Source: Vibrio neptunius (GTDB taxonomy: Bacteria > Pseudomonadota > Gammaproteobacteria > Enterobacterales > Vibrionaceae). From it: a stretch of 64,000 bases of DNA. Shown piece by piece: positions 31,255 to 41,757 of the stretch. Position 1 is the first letter of the stretch. Every line of letters begins with the position of its first letter. The stretch lies in assembly GCA_019339365.1 (NCBI GenBank), contig CP079859.1:1-64000 (forward strand), in the 5' to 3' direction. The notes beneath the pieces are model-generated. The model searched no databases, had not been told where the DNA came from, and saw only the letters and a list, made by a program, of their open reading frames with translations. Position numbers and translations under genes: made by a program.

Positions 31255-31668
31255 TTACTCTTCGTCGTCATCTTCTTCTGGATACAGCGCATCTTCGCCT
31301 TCGTAGTAGGTACCCCAACCGTCGTAGATGATGTCATATTTCTCTGCAAGATGAATCAGCTTCTCTACTTGAGCATCAATCGTTTCTGCATCAAGAGCCG
31401 ATTCCATTGTCGCATCACAGCACAGCAGTTTGTTGCCATCTTCATCTTCTGTTTCTTCTGCTTCTAATACTTCAAAACCCATTTTAAACGCTTCAACAAC
31501 GGCTTTTTCCAGCGTATCGAAATCTTCAGCAAACAGGTGATGTTCTATTTCATATAACGCATCTGGATCACTACCGTCTTCTCGTAAGGCTTGGATGATC
31601 TCGCGAGTCTCTTCCTTTTGAATCTCAATTAATTCTTCAACTGATAGATATTCGTCTTCATGAGACAT
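31255..31668 (-). CDS. rraB: Ribonuclease E inhibitor RraB
   Basis: RraB binds the RNase E C-terminal scaffold and changes degradosome composition. The 137-residue, strongly acidic protein starts [20 protein letters not shown]. It contains the family's [20 protein letters not shown] and [15 protein letters not shown] and ends with a run of Glu/Asp. A GGAG site lies before the ATG. In E. coli rraB lies beside argI; here it sits upstream of and divergent from arcA, while another RNase E/G family gene (rng) is 8 kb away. Confidence 0.93.
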   Translation of the reverse strand: MSHEDEYLSVEELIEIQKEETREIIQALREDGSDPDALYEIEHHLFAEDFDTLEKAVVEAFKMGFEVLEAEETEDEDGNKLLCCDATMESALDAETIDAQVEKLIHLAEKYDIIYDGWGTYYEGEDALYPEEDDDEE

Positions 31669-31862
31669 AAGTCGGCTCCAGATAGTGACAACATTGATCG
31701 ATTTTTACCGCAACGGAATATCGCATGGATCCAGCGAAATTACTACCCGCAATCCATTCGGATCGTCATCTTTATTGAGGGAATGATGAACGATCTCAAA
31801 GGATCCAGCTCACAACATCGAAAACTTAACATTTTTTTATCATCAGTGTGATTCAGAATTAT

Positions 31863-31881
31863 CTGTGGTCATCGATCACAG
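31863..31881. promoter_or_regulatory. CRP-like dyad, spacer one base too long
   Basis: CTGTGGTCATCGATCACAG is a near-perfect inverted repeat with TGTG and CACA halves. The distance between the halves is 7 rather than 6 bases and the left half reads TGTGG. It may be a weak CRP site, a site for another CRP/FNR protein, or affected by an indel error. Confidence 0.35.
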
Positions 31882-31983
31882 TTTGTTACCCGTCGTTGTG
31901 AGTTTTTATTTTTCAGCGCTGCATATCTTAGGAAAAATGACAACTGCATAGAAATATACCTTTCTGCCACCAGTTGGCAAAGT

Positions 31984-32011
31984 TATGAATAGCTATGCTG
32001 AATTCAATTCT
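31984..32011. promoter_or_regulatory. Candidate ArgR operator before arcA
   Basis: TATGAATAGCTATGC followed by TGAATTCAATTC. The first part gives TGAAT-AGCT-ATGCT, a full left ARG half with a poorer right half. Fourteen of 15 bases equal the motif in front of argR. ArgR activation of arginine deiminase genes is known in other bacteria; here it is inferred. Confidence 0.45.
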
Positions 32012-32173
32012 AATTTGTCAAAATCCCTCTTATAGCGTGGCGAATAGAGTCGCAAAGTCAGCGCACATAATTTGCAGTTGAAATTTCAGTTATAAAACTC
32101 AATAAAAACCAAATATATAGAATTAAAAACCACAAATAAAACAAAAACCAGTTTTTGAACCCAACATTATCGC

Positions 32174-32202
32174 TTGCATCTTGATAACAACCTTGTCATA
32201 AA
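32174..32202 (+). promoter_or_regulatory. arcA promoter
   Basis: TTGCAT and CATAAA separated by exactly 17 bases, with a likely start about 25 bases before the arcA ATG. Confidence 0.5.
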
Positions 32203-32233
32203 TACGCATTGGATATTATTGTAAGGACGCAAA

Positions 32234-33454
32234 ATGAGTAAGTTGTACGTAGGCTCAGAAGTAGGCCAGTTAAGACGTGTATTGTTAGCCCGACCAGAGC
32301 GAGCGTTAACCCACCTTACCCCTTCAAACTGCCATGAGCTACTGTTTGACGATGTTCTTGCTGTCGAAGCGGCAGGAGAAGAGCATGATCAGTTTGCACA
32401 AACTTTGACGAATCAGGGTGTCGAGGTATTGCTACTTCACGATCTCCTAGTAGAGACTTTGGCCGTCAAAGAAGCCAAAGAGTGGTTACTAGATACTCAG
32501 ATTTCTGATTTCCGCTACGGTCCGACGTTTGCCCGTGACCTGCGCCATTACTTATCGGATATGGATAATGAACACTTAGCAACCATCTTGCTCGGTGGCT
32601 TAGCTTACTCGGAGTTACCGATACAGTCTGCATCAATGTTACCTAAGATGCATCGTCCACTGGACTTTGTTATCGAGCCATTACCAAATCACCTCTTCAC
32701 TCGTGATACATCATGTTGGGTTTACGGTGGCGTGTCTCTTAACCCAATGATGAAAGCAGCTCGTCAGCGCGAAACAAACCATCTACGAGCAATTTATCGC
32801 TGGCACCCTGTATTCGCAGGACAAGACTTCATCAAATACTTTGGTGATGAAGATCTGCATTATGACAACGCCAATATTGAAGGCGGTGATGTACTGGTTA
32901 TCGGTAAAGGAGCTGTGTTGGTCGGTATGTCTGAACGAACAACAGCTCAAGGTGTTGAAAATTTAGCAGCAAATCTATTTAAGAATGGTCAAGCGAAAGA
33001 AGTGATTGCCATTGATTTGCCCAAACACCGCTCTTGTATGCATTTAGATACAGTAATGACCCACATGGATATTGACACTTTCTCAGTTTATCCCGAGATC
33101 ATGCGCAAGGACCTTGATACTTGGCGCCTAACATCGAAAGGGGAAAATGAGATGAAGGTAGAACAAGTGTCAAGTTACACTCATGCTATTGAGCAAGCAT
33201 TAGGCGTCGATAATCTTAAGATAATCACTACTGGCGGCGACAACTATGAAGCTGAACGTGAACAATGGAACGACGCGAACAACGTCCTAACTGTAAAACC
33301 AGGGGTGGTGATTGGTTACGAACGTAACGTTTACACTAACGAGAAGTACGACAAAGCAGGTATCGAAGTTCTGACTATTCCGGGTAATGAACTAGGCCGC
33401 GGACGCGGTGGTGCTCGTTGTATGAGCTGCCCAATTGAGCGTGACGATATTTAG
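32234..33454 (+). CDS. arcA: Arginine deiminase
   Basis: ArcA hydrolyses arginine to citrulline and ammonia, the first step of the ADI pathway that yields ATP and alkalinises the cell. The 406-residue protein has the family motifs [15 protein letters not shown] and [13 protein letters not shown]. The catalytic acid/base region is [14 protein letters not shown]. The nucleophile Cys is in [11 protein letters not shown] at the C-terminus. It is intact. The usual partners arcC (carbamate kinase) and catabolic arcB are not adjacent; a single argF lies 12 kb upstream. It is preceded by a long multi-site regulatory region and followed by a terminator shared with tldD. Confidence 0.96.
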   Translation: MSKLYVGSEVGQLRRVLLARPERALTHLTPSNCHELLFDDVLAVEAAGEEHDQFAQTLTNQGVEVLLLHDLLVETLAVKEAKEWLLDTQISDFRYGPTFARDLRHYLSDMDNEHLATILLGGLAYSELPIQSASMLPKMHRPLDFVIEPLPNHLFTRDTSCWVYGGVSLNPMMKAARQRETNHLRAIYRWHPVFAGQDFIKYFGDEDLHYDNANIEGGDVLVIGKGAVLVGMSERTTAQGVENLAANLFKNGQAKEVIAIDLPKHRSCMHLDTVMTHMDIDTFSVYPEIMRKDLDTWRLTSKGENEMKVEQVSSYTHAIEQALGVDNLKIITTGGDNYEAEREQWNDANNVLTVKPGVVIGYERNVYTNEKYDKAGIEVLTIPGNELGRGRGGARCMSCPIERDDI

Positions 33455-33467
33455 AGAGAAACAGAAC

Positions 33468-33503
33468 AAAAAGGGTTGATGTGGAAACATCAACCCTTTT
33501 TTT
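33468..33503. terminator. Bidirectional terminator arcA / tldD
   Basis: AAAAAGGGTTGATGT-GGAA-ACATCAACCCTTTTTTT, a 15-base stem between the convergent genes. Confidence 0.9.
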
Positions 33504-33531
33504 CATTGTTATTGGGTATGTCGAGTCGAGT

Positions 33532-34977
33532 CTAGTCAGTACCACCAACGGTAAGCGAATCAAGCTTCAAGGTGGGCTGCCCAACACCGACAGGAACGCT
33601 CTGACCTGCTTTGCCACACACACCGACACCTCGGTCAATACTGAGGTCATTACCAACCATAGAAACTTGCTGCATTGCTTCAATCCCTGAGCCAATCAAG
33701 GTTGCTCCTTTAACAGGGCGAGTAATTTTGCCATTTTCAATCAAATAAGCCTCTGAAGCAGAAAAAACGAATTTACCCGACGTGATGTCGACCTGACCAC
33801 CACCAAAGTTTGGTGCATAAAGACCTTTCTTTACCGTAGAGATAATTTCTTCTGGCGAATGTTGCCCTGGTAGCATATAGGTGTTGGTCATTCGCGGCAT
33901 AGGAAGGTGTGCGTAAGACTCACGGCGGCCGTTCCCTGTAGGCGCAACCCCCATAAGATGTGCATTGTGCTTATCCTGCATGTAACCTTTCAGGACACCG
34001 TTTTCAATCAAGGTGTTGTATTGACCAACTACCCCTTCGTCATCGATGTTAAGAGAGCCGCGTAGGTCTTTCAAAGTACCGTCATCAACAATAGTACAAA
34101 GCTCAGAGGTGACTTTCTCACCAACCTTGCCGCTAAATACCGAAGATTCCTTACGGTTAAAATCCCCTTCCAGGCCGTGGCCTACGGCCTCATGAAGCAG
34201 AACACCAGGCCAGCCTGAACCTAATACAACCGGCATCGCGCCCGCCGGTGCAGCTTCAGCTTCAAGGTTAACTAGCGCCATACGAATCGCTTCATCAGCG
34301 TAGTGATAGGCTACTTTTATACCCTGCTCTTCCGTCAAAAAGAAGTCATAACCAAATCGTCCACCACCACCCGCACTGCCTCGCTCACGGCGTTCACCAC
34401 GCTGAGCCAGTACACTGATAGACAAACGCACTAAAGGGCGAATATCTCCAGCATAGGTACCATCTGTTGCAGCAACCAGCATTTGCTCATGTACACCACT
34501 CAGGCTTACAGACACCTCTGTAATCAAAGGCTCCTTGGTACGGATGTAGGCATCCAGCTCTTTTAGCAATTGCGTTTTTTGCTCTTTTTGCCAGCTTTCA
34601 AGTGGATTCTCAGCAGCGTAAACTTGTTGATTATCACTACGCTTGAACGCCTGAATTTGAATATTTTGACCTTGTTGTGCAATACCACGAGCGGCCATGG
34701 CACTTTGTTTCAAACCTTCAAGGTGGATTTGATCTGAGTAAGCAAAACCGGTTTTCTCACCCGCGACCGCTCGTACACCGACACCACAGTCAATGTTAAA
34801 CGAACCATCTTTGATAATACTGTCTTCCAGAACCAGTGATTCATGCCAGCTCGACTGAAAATAGATATCAGCATAGTCAATCTGACGGCTAGCAATGCTG
34901 GCTAAAGTCTTTGCAATGTCCTTCTCGGTTAGACCTGCCGAGTTTAGCAATGCGTCTTCTACTTGGTTTATTGTCAT
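33532..34977 (-). CDS. tldD: Metalloprotease TldD
   Basis: TldD forms a heterodimeric zinc protease with TldE/PmbA; the pair matures microcins, cleaves unfolded peptides and affects CcdA stability. The HExxxH metal site is [11 protein letters not shown] near 34170. Other family marks are [14 protein letters not shown] upstream of it, the [17 protein letters not shown] segment, and [19 protein letters not shown] close to the C-terminus. Length is 481 residues, intact. The pmbA partner is not in the window. It is the last gene of the leftward mreB-to-tldD series, 9 bases after the nitrilase-like gene. Confidence 0.95.
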   Translation of the reverse strand: MTINQVEDALLNSAGLTEKDIAKTLASIASRQIDYADIYFQSSWHESLVLEDSIIKDGSFNIDCGVGVRAVAGEKTGFAYSDQIHLEGLKQSAMAARGIAQQGQNIQIQAFKRSDNQQVYAAENPLESWQKEQKTQLLKELDAYIRTKEPLITEVSVSLSGVHEQMLVAATDGTYAGDIRPLVRLSISVLAQRGERRERGSAGGGGRFGYDFFLTEEQGIKVAYHYADEAIRMALVNLEAEAAPAGAMPVVLGSGWPGVLLHEAVGHGLEGDFNRKESSVFSGKVGEKVTSELCTIVDDGTLKDLRGSLNIDDEGVVGQYNTLIENGVLKGYMQDKHNAHLMGVAPTGNGRRESYAHLPMPRMTNTYMLPGQHSPEEIISTVKKGLYAPNFGGGQVDITSGKFVFSASEAYLIENGKITRPVKGATLIGSGIEAMQQVSMVGNDLSIDRGVGVCGKAGQSVPVGVGQPTLKLDSLTVGGTD

Positions 34978-34986
34978 ACTTTGCTC

Positions 34987-35805
34987 TTAAACATGTAATT
35001 GGTTTTGGAACCGAGTGTGGTTGAGAGTAGGCATCGCCTTACGGATTTCAGATACTCGTTTTAAGTCAATATCGACCAACAGATTCTGCGGTTCACTATT
35101 GAGTTTGGCGACCACTTCTCCCCATGGAGAGATTACCATAGAGTGTCCCCAAGTTTCTCGACCACAAGGATGAACTCCAGTTTGATTGGCCGCGATAACC
35201 CAACTTTGCGTTTCTATTGCTCTTGCCCTTAGTAACGGTTCCCAATGCGCTTTGCCTGTAACAGCCGTAAATGCGGCGGGGACCAGCATCACATTTGCAC
35301 CCCGCTTCGCCAGTTCACTATACAGCTGTGGAAAACGAACATCATAGCAGATTGTTAAGCCCAAATGAGCGATAGGCGTATCGACTGACACAATTTGCAC
35401 ACCTGGCTTGAACGTTTCGGATTCTCGATAACGCTGATGAGAGTCGGCAACATCGACATCAAACATATGCAACTTATCATAGTGTGCAATGAGCTCTCCT
35501 TGAGGACTGAAGACCAATGAGGTCGTGGTCACATCATTCTCACAACGAATTGGCATGCTTCCTATGACTAGAAATACCCCATGTCGTTTCGCTACCATAG
35601 CCAGATCCGTTTGAATCATTCCCTGATTTAATGGCTCCGCTATTGTGTGGTAATCGGTACGATGACCAAATACTAAGCTATTTTCCGGCGTGAGCACCAA
35701 CTGAGCGCCAGCGGCGGCTAACTTGGCCACTTGCTGTTGAATGTAAGCCAGGTTTTCCTGTTCATCTGGCCCCGATGTCATTTGAATCAGTCCCACTCTT
35801 TCCAT
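34987..35805 (-). CDS. Carbon-nitrogen hydrolase, Nit1/deaminated-glutathione amidase-like
   Basis: The nitrilase-superfamily catalytic triad is visible: Glu in LVLTPENSLVFG, Lys in HYDKLHMFDVDV and Cys in LTICYDVRFPQLYSEL. AANQTGVHPCGRETWGHSM is the substrate-side loop typical of the Nit1 branch, which removes the amide from deaminated glutathione as metabolite repair. Length is 272 residues, complete. A good GAGGAG ribosome site precedes the ATG at 35805. It lies between yhdP (12 bases upstream) and tldD (9 bases downstream), so it is probably co-expressed. Substrate assignment is by family only. Confidence 0.88.
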   Translation of the reverse strand: MERVGLIQMTSGPDEQENLAYIQQQVAKLAAAGAQLVLTPENSLVFGHRTDYHTIAEPLNQGMIQTDLAMVAKRHGVFLVIGSMPIRCENDVTTTSLVFSPQGELIAHYDKLHMFDVDVADSHQRYRESETFKPGVQIVSVDTPIAHLGLTICYDVRFPQLYSELAKRGANVMLVPAAFTAVTGKAHWEPLLRARAIETQSWVIAANQTGVHPCGRETWGHSMVISPWGEVVAKLNSEPQNLLVDIDLKRVSEIRKAMPTLNHTRFQNQLHV

Positions 35806-35817
35806 GAGCGCTCCTCA

Positions 35818-38800
35818 TTATTCAATTTTTTCGCGTAACGTTTCTGGCAGCTTAAACTCGCCTTTACTCCGTGATAGCTCTTTAACGACAGGCGCATCCA
35901 ATGGCCCTTTCACTTCATAATTGACTTGAGTAAAGACCTCTACAACTGGTGAAATAACCGTGGTAATAGCAAGCACATATAGTGCTGTTTGCGGTGTCAC
36001 TGCAAACGCCGTCAGTACAGGGATACCCGACGTAATATCAGGAACAAAGTTCACCTCTGCGTCTACAGTACGTGAGTTAAGGTTAGCCAACCCTTTGATT
36101 GTCATCTCACCCGCCACCGCATCCATCTTTATATCATTGGTAAGGAAGATACCATTTTTAATCTCACCGCTACCTTTAATCGAATTGAAGGCCATCCCGT
36201 TATCAAAGACGTCGCTAAAGTCGAGCTGCATTTTTCGGATGATAGAATCTAAGCTAAACAGACCAAGTAGGCGTGCTGCCCCACTGACATCTGAGATTTG
36301 ACCTTTACCTAGCTTAGTCGAAACATGCCCTTGCAATGTGTTTACCTTCATCGACCAAGGGGAGCCATCCCACTCGACTTTAGAGTCTATCTCAAACGGT
36401 GCCTGTTGAATGCCTGAAGTAATTCCAAAGCGTTCCATTACATCACTATTGTTGTCACCAGACATCTCGATATTGAACTTAGTATGACTCATGTCCTCCG
36501 TAAGCAGCCACGAACCATTCATATCCACCTTGTTCGCACCACTTTGGAAAGAGAGCTTTTTCCACTCGATTCGGTCGCCTTGACGTTGGAGGTCTAGGTG
36601 CGTTTGCCCGACTTTATAACCTTGCAACCAAAAATCATCGATTGTCAGTGTTATGTTGGGAACTTGCTCATGGAAAGCGCGTTCAAAATGACTGATTAGC
36701 TCTTTCTGATCTTTCCCCGCTTCAAACAAGGTCTTGTCTTTGTATTCGGCATCTAAAGCGGGAATGTACACATGTAGCCTGTCGAGCGCTACGGAGAGAT
36801 CATAAGGTTCAATGTAGCTCGCCTCACCCGCGGCCTCCTGACTCTCAAGACTCATATGCCAGCCAAGGTTTTTACGTTTGGCAATAAAGTCGACATCATT
36901 CCATTCAATGCCCGCTAAGGTCAGCTCCCCCACATCCAATTCCACTCGATTGGGTGTTGGTATCTCCGGCGTGTTCACCTCATTAAGAGCCGCCTCACTC
37001 GCTCTTGATGTAGAACGAGAAAGCAGATCCGCCCACTGTTCAAGATCAAACTTGTCTGTGCGTATTTGAACCTGATGACCGGCTATTGGGCTAATTTTAA
37101 AACTGCCTTTACCTAAAATCAGATTTGTCGCTTTTAAAACAGGTGTGTCAGGCCGAATATCAATTTCTGCTTGATACTTCAAACTAGGCAACTGTAAGCG
37201 AGCGGTAATGCTTTCCTGATTGCCAGATGCCTGCATACTGGCTTTCCCCAGTTGATATAAGTCTTTATTCAGTGGATAAGGGTACTGACTGCTCACCATC
37301 TTAAGGTCCGCACTGGTATCAAGTTGGTAAGTAAATCCAACATCATTCAGCTGAATATCGACTCCCATACTCCACGGGGCATGCCCCTTTAAAGGCCCAA
37401 TCCAGCGCTCACCGACATAAGGTGTTAGCGGTTTCAAATCCCAGTCACCGACAACATCAATATTGACGTTGTAACCTTGACCGGCATTCTCACCAGCAAA
37501 ATCAATGGCAACAGGCTGCTTTAATAATTGCGCTGACAAACCGGCTGCGCTGACGACATCATTATCAAACTCGACTCGGCCAGACACGTTCTCCAGTTTC
37601 AGTGGTGGGGTTTCGATGGTGACCTGATTTTCATCCAGTTCAGCGTACCCCCAAGCACGAGCTTCCTCATCAGAACTAAACGGTATATTCAGTTGGAAAC
37701 TGGATGCTACTTTGCCATCAACCTGTACCGCTGTTAACGCAGCGCCCACAGAATCAACCAATGGTGAGGCCGTCATGTAGTCACGCACAGCATTACCCTG
37801 CGCGACCGCACTCGCTTCAATTTCAATATGTCCGCCCGGTGCTAACTCAGGTATACGGCCTGTAATTCGAGTCGCACTCACGTCCATTAACCTTGCATTA
37901 CGTGAGTTAAGGTACATTGCATCATTTTGGAACAGTAAATCTAACTCCAAATCCGTGATGGCAGGCCAAGCGGTATCAAAACTGAACTTCGCTTGTTTCA
38001 GGCCTACCCAAGCCTGGAACATGCCATCATTCTTATGGTATGGAAAATCACCTAGTTCACCATACCAGAGCAATTTAGCGGTATTGACTTTCCCGGCTTG
38101 AATAGCCGTAGAAAGATAATCGGTTAGGTCTCGTCCGAGCGCTAAAGCGGGCAAATAGCGCCACGTTTCACCTGCATTATACAAATCGGCTTCCGCATAG
38201 AAGGACAAAAAAGGGCTTTTATCATTCGGAAAATCGAGCTTGAACGAGCCGAGCACCTGAAGATCAGGTGTTGCGGCCGTTACTTTATCTGCCCACAAGC
38301 TCCACCCATCTTTGTGATTCTGCCACACCATATCGACTTGCCCCTGCTTAATGTTCAATGGTGCCTGAAACACTTCGCCATAAGGTAATAGGTCATCAAT
38401 TAAGGTCACACTTGCTTTAGCCTGATGTATATCACCTGATATTGTCGCGGCAAGATGGCGGACACCGGGTAATAATTCCCATTGTTTCATTGAACCATCA
38501 GTCAGCTGCGCAGAATAGTTGAGCGAGTTCAGTTCTTCACCATGCATTGAAATTCGTATATCTTCCACGACACCGCCTAGGTCTAAAGTTTCTAGGAGCT
38601 GGGTGGTTTGCTTCGACTCTGGTGCCAACTTAACCAATGGGGAAATGACTTTAAGGTCAAGCTGAGAGATATTCAGTAGCCAGTCTTCAGGTTGCCACTG
38701 ATAAGCAATATCCAACTCAGGCCATGGCTGGCCATCCGTTTGCAGAGCAAGTGAGTGAGCATTTACTTGCCAACCTTCGCCTTTAGGCTCAAGCTGTAAT

Positions 38801-39693
38801 ATACCCGACTCAATCAGCAGTTCATGCTTACGCCCCTCTTTCCATGTCAGCTCAGAAGGTTCTAATTCGACATAGGCATTGGTTGGTTTGTTGTGTTGCA
38901 GAGTAACCCAGCTATTTAAACTCACCTGACCTTTTTCAATACCCGTTTCAGATTTAAGGTATTTTGTCAGCCAAGGTGTGACCAAAACGTTGTCGACTGC
39001 TAGATAGAACTCACCGCTGACTTCAGCCAGAGAACCATGGTCAATAAAGTTGGCTTTAACCTGAGCAGAATTAAGGTTACTGTGAGCAATGCTGACCTCA
39101 CCGTCTGCTATATGGCGTCGACCTTTGTTTTGCCAGAACAATTTCGCTATGTCGAGTTCACGTTTTGAGCCATCAACTCCCTGCAGCAAAATTTCAGAAT
39201 CCACTAACGAAAAGCTATCTAATTGACGTAAAAGTAGCTGATCCAACTGCTGTACAACACTCTTCTGCTCACCTTGCGGCTGCATCGCCGTTTTTTGCCC
39301 AGATTGCACCCATTCTATGGAGCTGATGTCCAGCTTCAGGTTATGAATGCTCAAATCGGCAATCACTGGACGCCGATCAATCAGTGATTGAATGAGGTCA
39401 AATTCAACTTCGACTGTTTGTGCCGAAAAATGAATACCACTGCTTTCAGGCGTATTCGCACGCACATTCTGCAGTGATATCGAAGGGTGGGTATTACGCC
39501 AGAACCCACTGATCTGACCGATTTCGAAATCAAGTTCTGATCCTTTATTGACCCAGCTCTGGATAGCACTTTGGAAATGATTGAGCTGGGGCAAAGTAAT
39601 ACGCAATGAGGTGATGACAATAGCTAAGGTGACCATCACAGTCACCAAGAGCCATATGAATACTTGGGTGAAACGTCTAACAGTGGTGTTCAC
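35818..39693 (-). CDS. yhdP: AsmA-like lipid-transport protein YhdP
   Basis: YhdP is one of the large AsmA-family proteins that move phospholipids between inner and outer membranes together with TamB and YdbH. The 1291-residue protein has one N-terminal membrane helix (VFIWLLVTVMVTLAIVITSL). A very long, mostly beta-strand periplasmic body follows. The conserved C-terminal region is GLANLNSRTVDAEVNFVPDI...FTQVNYEVKGPLDAPVVKEL. Length equals that of E. coli YhdP (about 1270). It is intact, and starts 7 bases after the rng stop, so it is part of the mre-rng operon. Confidence 0.95.
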   Translation of the reverse strand: MNTTVRRFTQVFIWLLVTVMVTLAIVITSLRITLPQLNHFQSAIQSWVNKGSELDFEIGQISGFWRNTHPSISLQNVRANTPESSGIHFSAQTVEVEFDLIQSLIDRRPVIADLSIHNLKLDISSIEWVQSGQKTAMQPQGEQKSVVQQLDQLLLRQLDSFSLVDSEILLQGVDGSKRELDIAKLFWQNKGRRHIADGEVSIAHSNLNSAQVKANFIDHGSLAEVSGEFYLAVDNVLVTPWLTKYLKSETGIEKGQVSLNSWVTLQHNKPTNAYVELEPSELTWKEGRKHELLIESGILQLEPKGEGWQVNAHSLALQTDGQPWPELDIAYQWQPEDWLLNISQLDLKVISPLVKLAPESKQTTQLLETLDLGGVVEDIRISMHGEELNSLNYSAQLTDGSMKQWELLPGVRHLAATISGDIHQAKASVTLIDDLLPYGEVFQAPLNIKQGQVDMVWQNHKDGWSLWADKVTAATPDLQVLGSFKLDFPNDKSPFLSFYAEADLYNAGETWRYLPALALGRDLTDYLSTAIQAGKVNTAKLLWYGELGDFPYHKNDGMFQAWVGLKQAKFSFDTAWPAITDLELDLLFQNDAMYLNSRNARLMDVSATRITGRIPELAPGGHIEIEASAVAQGNAVRDYMTASPLVDSVGAALTAVQVDGKVASSFQLNIPFSSDEEARAWGYAELDENQVTIETPPLKLENVSGRVEFDNDVVSAAGLSAQLLKQPVAIDFAGENAGQGYNVNIDVVGDWDLKPLTPYVGERWIGPLKGHAPWSMGVDIQLNDVGFTYQLDTSADLKMVSSQYPYPLNKDLYQLGKASMQASGNQESITARLQLPSLKYQAEIDIRPDTPVLKATNLILGKGSFKISPIAGHQVQIRTDKFDLEQWADLLSRSTSRASEAALNEVNTPEIPTPNRVELDVGELTLAGIEWNDVDFIAKRKNLGWHMSLESQEAAGEASYIEPYDLSVALDRLHVYIPALDAEYKDKTLFEAGKDQKELISHFERAFHEQVPNITLTIDDFWLQGYKVGQTHLDLQRQGDRIEWKKLSFQSGANKVDMNGSWLLTEDMSHTKFNIEMSGDNNSDVMERFGITSGIQQAPFEIDSKVEWDGSPWSMKVNTLQGHVSTKLGKGQISDVSGAARLLGLFSLDSIIRKMQLDFSDVFDNGMAFNSIKGSGEIKNGIFLTNDIKMDAVAGEMTIKGLANLNSRTVDAEVNFVPDITSGIPVLTAFAVTPQTALYVLAITTVISPVVEVFTQVNYEVKGPLDAPVVKELSRSKGEFKLPETLREKIE

Positions 39694-39700
39694 GAAAATC

Positions 39701-41171
39701 CTACATCATGACAACGTCAAATTGCTCTTGAATATAAAGAGGCTCTGCCTGAACCTTGACCTGTTTGCCAATAAAGACTTCCAGCTCTGCCAGTGCGTGC
39801 GATTCATCGCCTTGTAGTGCATCCGCAACGAAAGGAGAAGCATAAACCACAAACTTGTCTGCTTCATACGCCCGATTCACTCGGGTGATTTCACGAAGTA
39901 TCTCATAACAAACCGATTCAACCGTTTTTACACTTCCCCGCCCCTCACAGGTTGGACAAGTAGAACATAGAATGTGTTCAATACTTTCTCGTGTGCGTTT
40001 CCGCGTCATTTCGACCAACCCTAGCTGTGTAAAACCATTAATGTTGGTTTTCACTCGATCCTTATCGAGAGCGGCCTCCAAAGAAGTGAGTACACGCTTA
40101 CGGTGTTCCTCTGACAGCATGTCGATGAAATCGATAATAATAATACCACCAAGGTTACGCAGTCTGAGCTGACGAGCAATCGCCTGCGTCGCCTCAACAT
40201 TGGTATTAAAAATCGTTTCTTCGAGATTACGGCGCCCCCACAAAAGCACCGGTGTTAATGTCAACCGTCGTCATTGCTTCTGTTTGATCAATAATCAGAT
40301 AACCACCAGATTTGAGCTCAACTTTACGCTCCAGAGAACGCTGAATCTCATTCTCGGTATCGTACATGTCGAAAATAGGTTTATCGCCATTATACAGTTC
40401 GAGCTTTTCCGTCAATTCAGGAACATATTCAGATGTAAACTCTTTGAGATTTTCAAACTCCAAACGAGAATCAACCAGTATCTTAGTCAATTCTGTACCG
40501 ACAAAATCTCGGAGGATACGTTGAGATAATCCAAGCTCACCATAGAGCGTAGAGCGGGTTTTGTACTTGGTACGACGTTCATTCACCTTAGACCAGAGGC
40601 GCTTAAGAAATGCAGCATCCTGAGATAGCTCAGAGTCATGAGCGCCTTCTGCAGCTGTGCGAATGATAAAGCCGCCATCTTCATCGCAGTAATGACCGAC
40701 CACTTTTTTGAGGCGGTTGCGCTCATCTTCACTCTCAATACGCTGTGATACGCCTACGTGGCTAGCACCGGGCATAAATACCAAATAACGAGAAGGTAGA
40801 GTAATGTCCGTTGTCAAACGAGCACCTTTAGTACCCAATGGATCTTTCACCACCTGAACAACAATGTCTTGCCCTTGCCGAACTAACTCGGAAATATCTC
40901 TGACCTGAAACTGCTGTTTCTCATTTTCAGCCACACATTCAGTATGAGGAACGATATCAGAAGCATGAAGGAAGGCGGCTTTATCGAGACCAATATCAAC
41001 AAAAGCGGCTTGCATCCCCGGTAAGACACGACTCACCTTACCTTTGTATATATTACCGACTATTCCGCGCTTTGCTTCACGTTCAACATGGATCTCTTGT
41101 AGGGTTCCCCCTTCAATCATGGCCACGCGAGTTTCACTCGGGGTCACGTTGATTAGCAACTCTGCACTCAT
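39701..41171 (-). CDS. rng: Ribonuclease G (one frameshift)
   Basis: RNase G matures the 5' end of 16S rRNA and degrades some mRNAs. It begins MSAELLINVTPSETRVAMIEG. An S1 domain follows (NIYKGKVSRVLPGMQAAFVD), then the catalytic DNase I-like subdomain with the Mg-binding Asp pair in TTVDINTGAFVG and GGIIIIDFIDM. The zinc-link CPTCEGRG near 39950 joins dimers. The frame breaks near 40243 where RRNLEETIFN should follow GAFVG directly. Restored length is about 489 residues, with no RNase E-like C-terminal scaffold. It is in the mreBCD-maf-rng order conserved with E. coli. Confidence 0.95.
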
Positions 41172-41193
41172 CGGCGCACCTCAATATTTTAAA

Positions 41194-41754
41194 TTATAAG
41201 AATTTGTGCAAGAGCTGGTCTGTTTCGAATAATGGCAGCCCCACCACAGCGTGATAACTGCCTTCAATACGCGTAACGAAACGTCCGCCAATCCCTTGGA
41301 TCCCATAGCTACCAGCCTTATCGCATGGTTCACCAGTATGCCAGTATTGCTCTATTTCATTTTCGGACAAAGGTTTAAACCAAACGTCTGTAGTCACCAC
41401 TACAGTCTCTTGTTGTTCTATGGTTGCAACGGTCACTGCCGTCATTACCTGATGAGCACGACCTGAAAGTCGCATCAACATCTGTTTAGCCTGTTCCAAA
41501 CTCTCTGGTTTTTCCAGAACCGTACCATCGCAGACCACGATCGTGTCTGAACCAAGCACGACGGAATCACTCTCAGCCTCTACGCCAGCCATCGCTTTAT
41601 CTAAAGAAAGGCGTGATACATACTGAACGGGCGTCTCTTGATCGGCCTGCGTTTCTTCAACATCGGTGCGAATGACAGTAAATGAATAGCCCAGTTGTGA
41701 CAGCAATTCTTTCCGTCTCGGAGAGCCTGATGCTAACACCAGTTTTTTCATCAT
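41194..41754 (-). CDS. Maf-family nucleotide pyrophosphatase (YhdE type)
   Basis: Maf proteins hydrolyse dTTP/UTP and modified nucleotides, acting as house-cleaning enzymes; overexpression can block septum formation. The 186-residue sequence starts MMKKLVLASGSPRRKELLSQ, the family's phosphate-binding motif. VVLGSDTIVVCDG and KPESLEQAKQMLMRLSGRAH follow, with GSYGIQGIGGRFVTRIEGSY near the end. It lies between rng and mreD with 22 and 3 base gaps. I call it YhdE-like because of this position next to mreD. Confidence 0.95.
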   Translation of the reverse strand: MMKKLVLASGSPRRKELLSQLGYSFTVIRTDVEETQADQETPVQYVSRLSLDKAMAGVEAESDSVVLGSDTIVVCDGTVLEKPESLEQAKQMLMRLSGRAHQVMTAVTVATIEQQETVVVTTDVWFKPLSENEIEQYWHTGEPCDKAGSYGIQGIGGRFVTRIEGSYHAVVGLPLFETDQLLHKFL

Positions 41755-41757
41755 TAA

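Larger units (their letters stand above)
31669..32233. promoter_or_regulatory. Long regulatory region rraB / arcA
   Basis: This 565-base, very AT-rich region has no supported gene. From left to right it holds a CRP-like dyad at 31863-31881, an ARG-like motif at 31984-32011, a poly-A-rich stretch 32095-32150 and a good sigma-70 promoter at 32174-32202. AAGGA precedes the arcA ATG. The density of dyads suggests that arcA is controlled by several regulators. Confidence 0.5.

Noticed and set aside
31660..31851. 63-codon plus-strand reading frame upstream of arcA
   Set aside because: It starts inside the rraB start region and has odd composition. It lies in AT-rich regulatory DNA and shows no family features.
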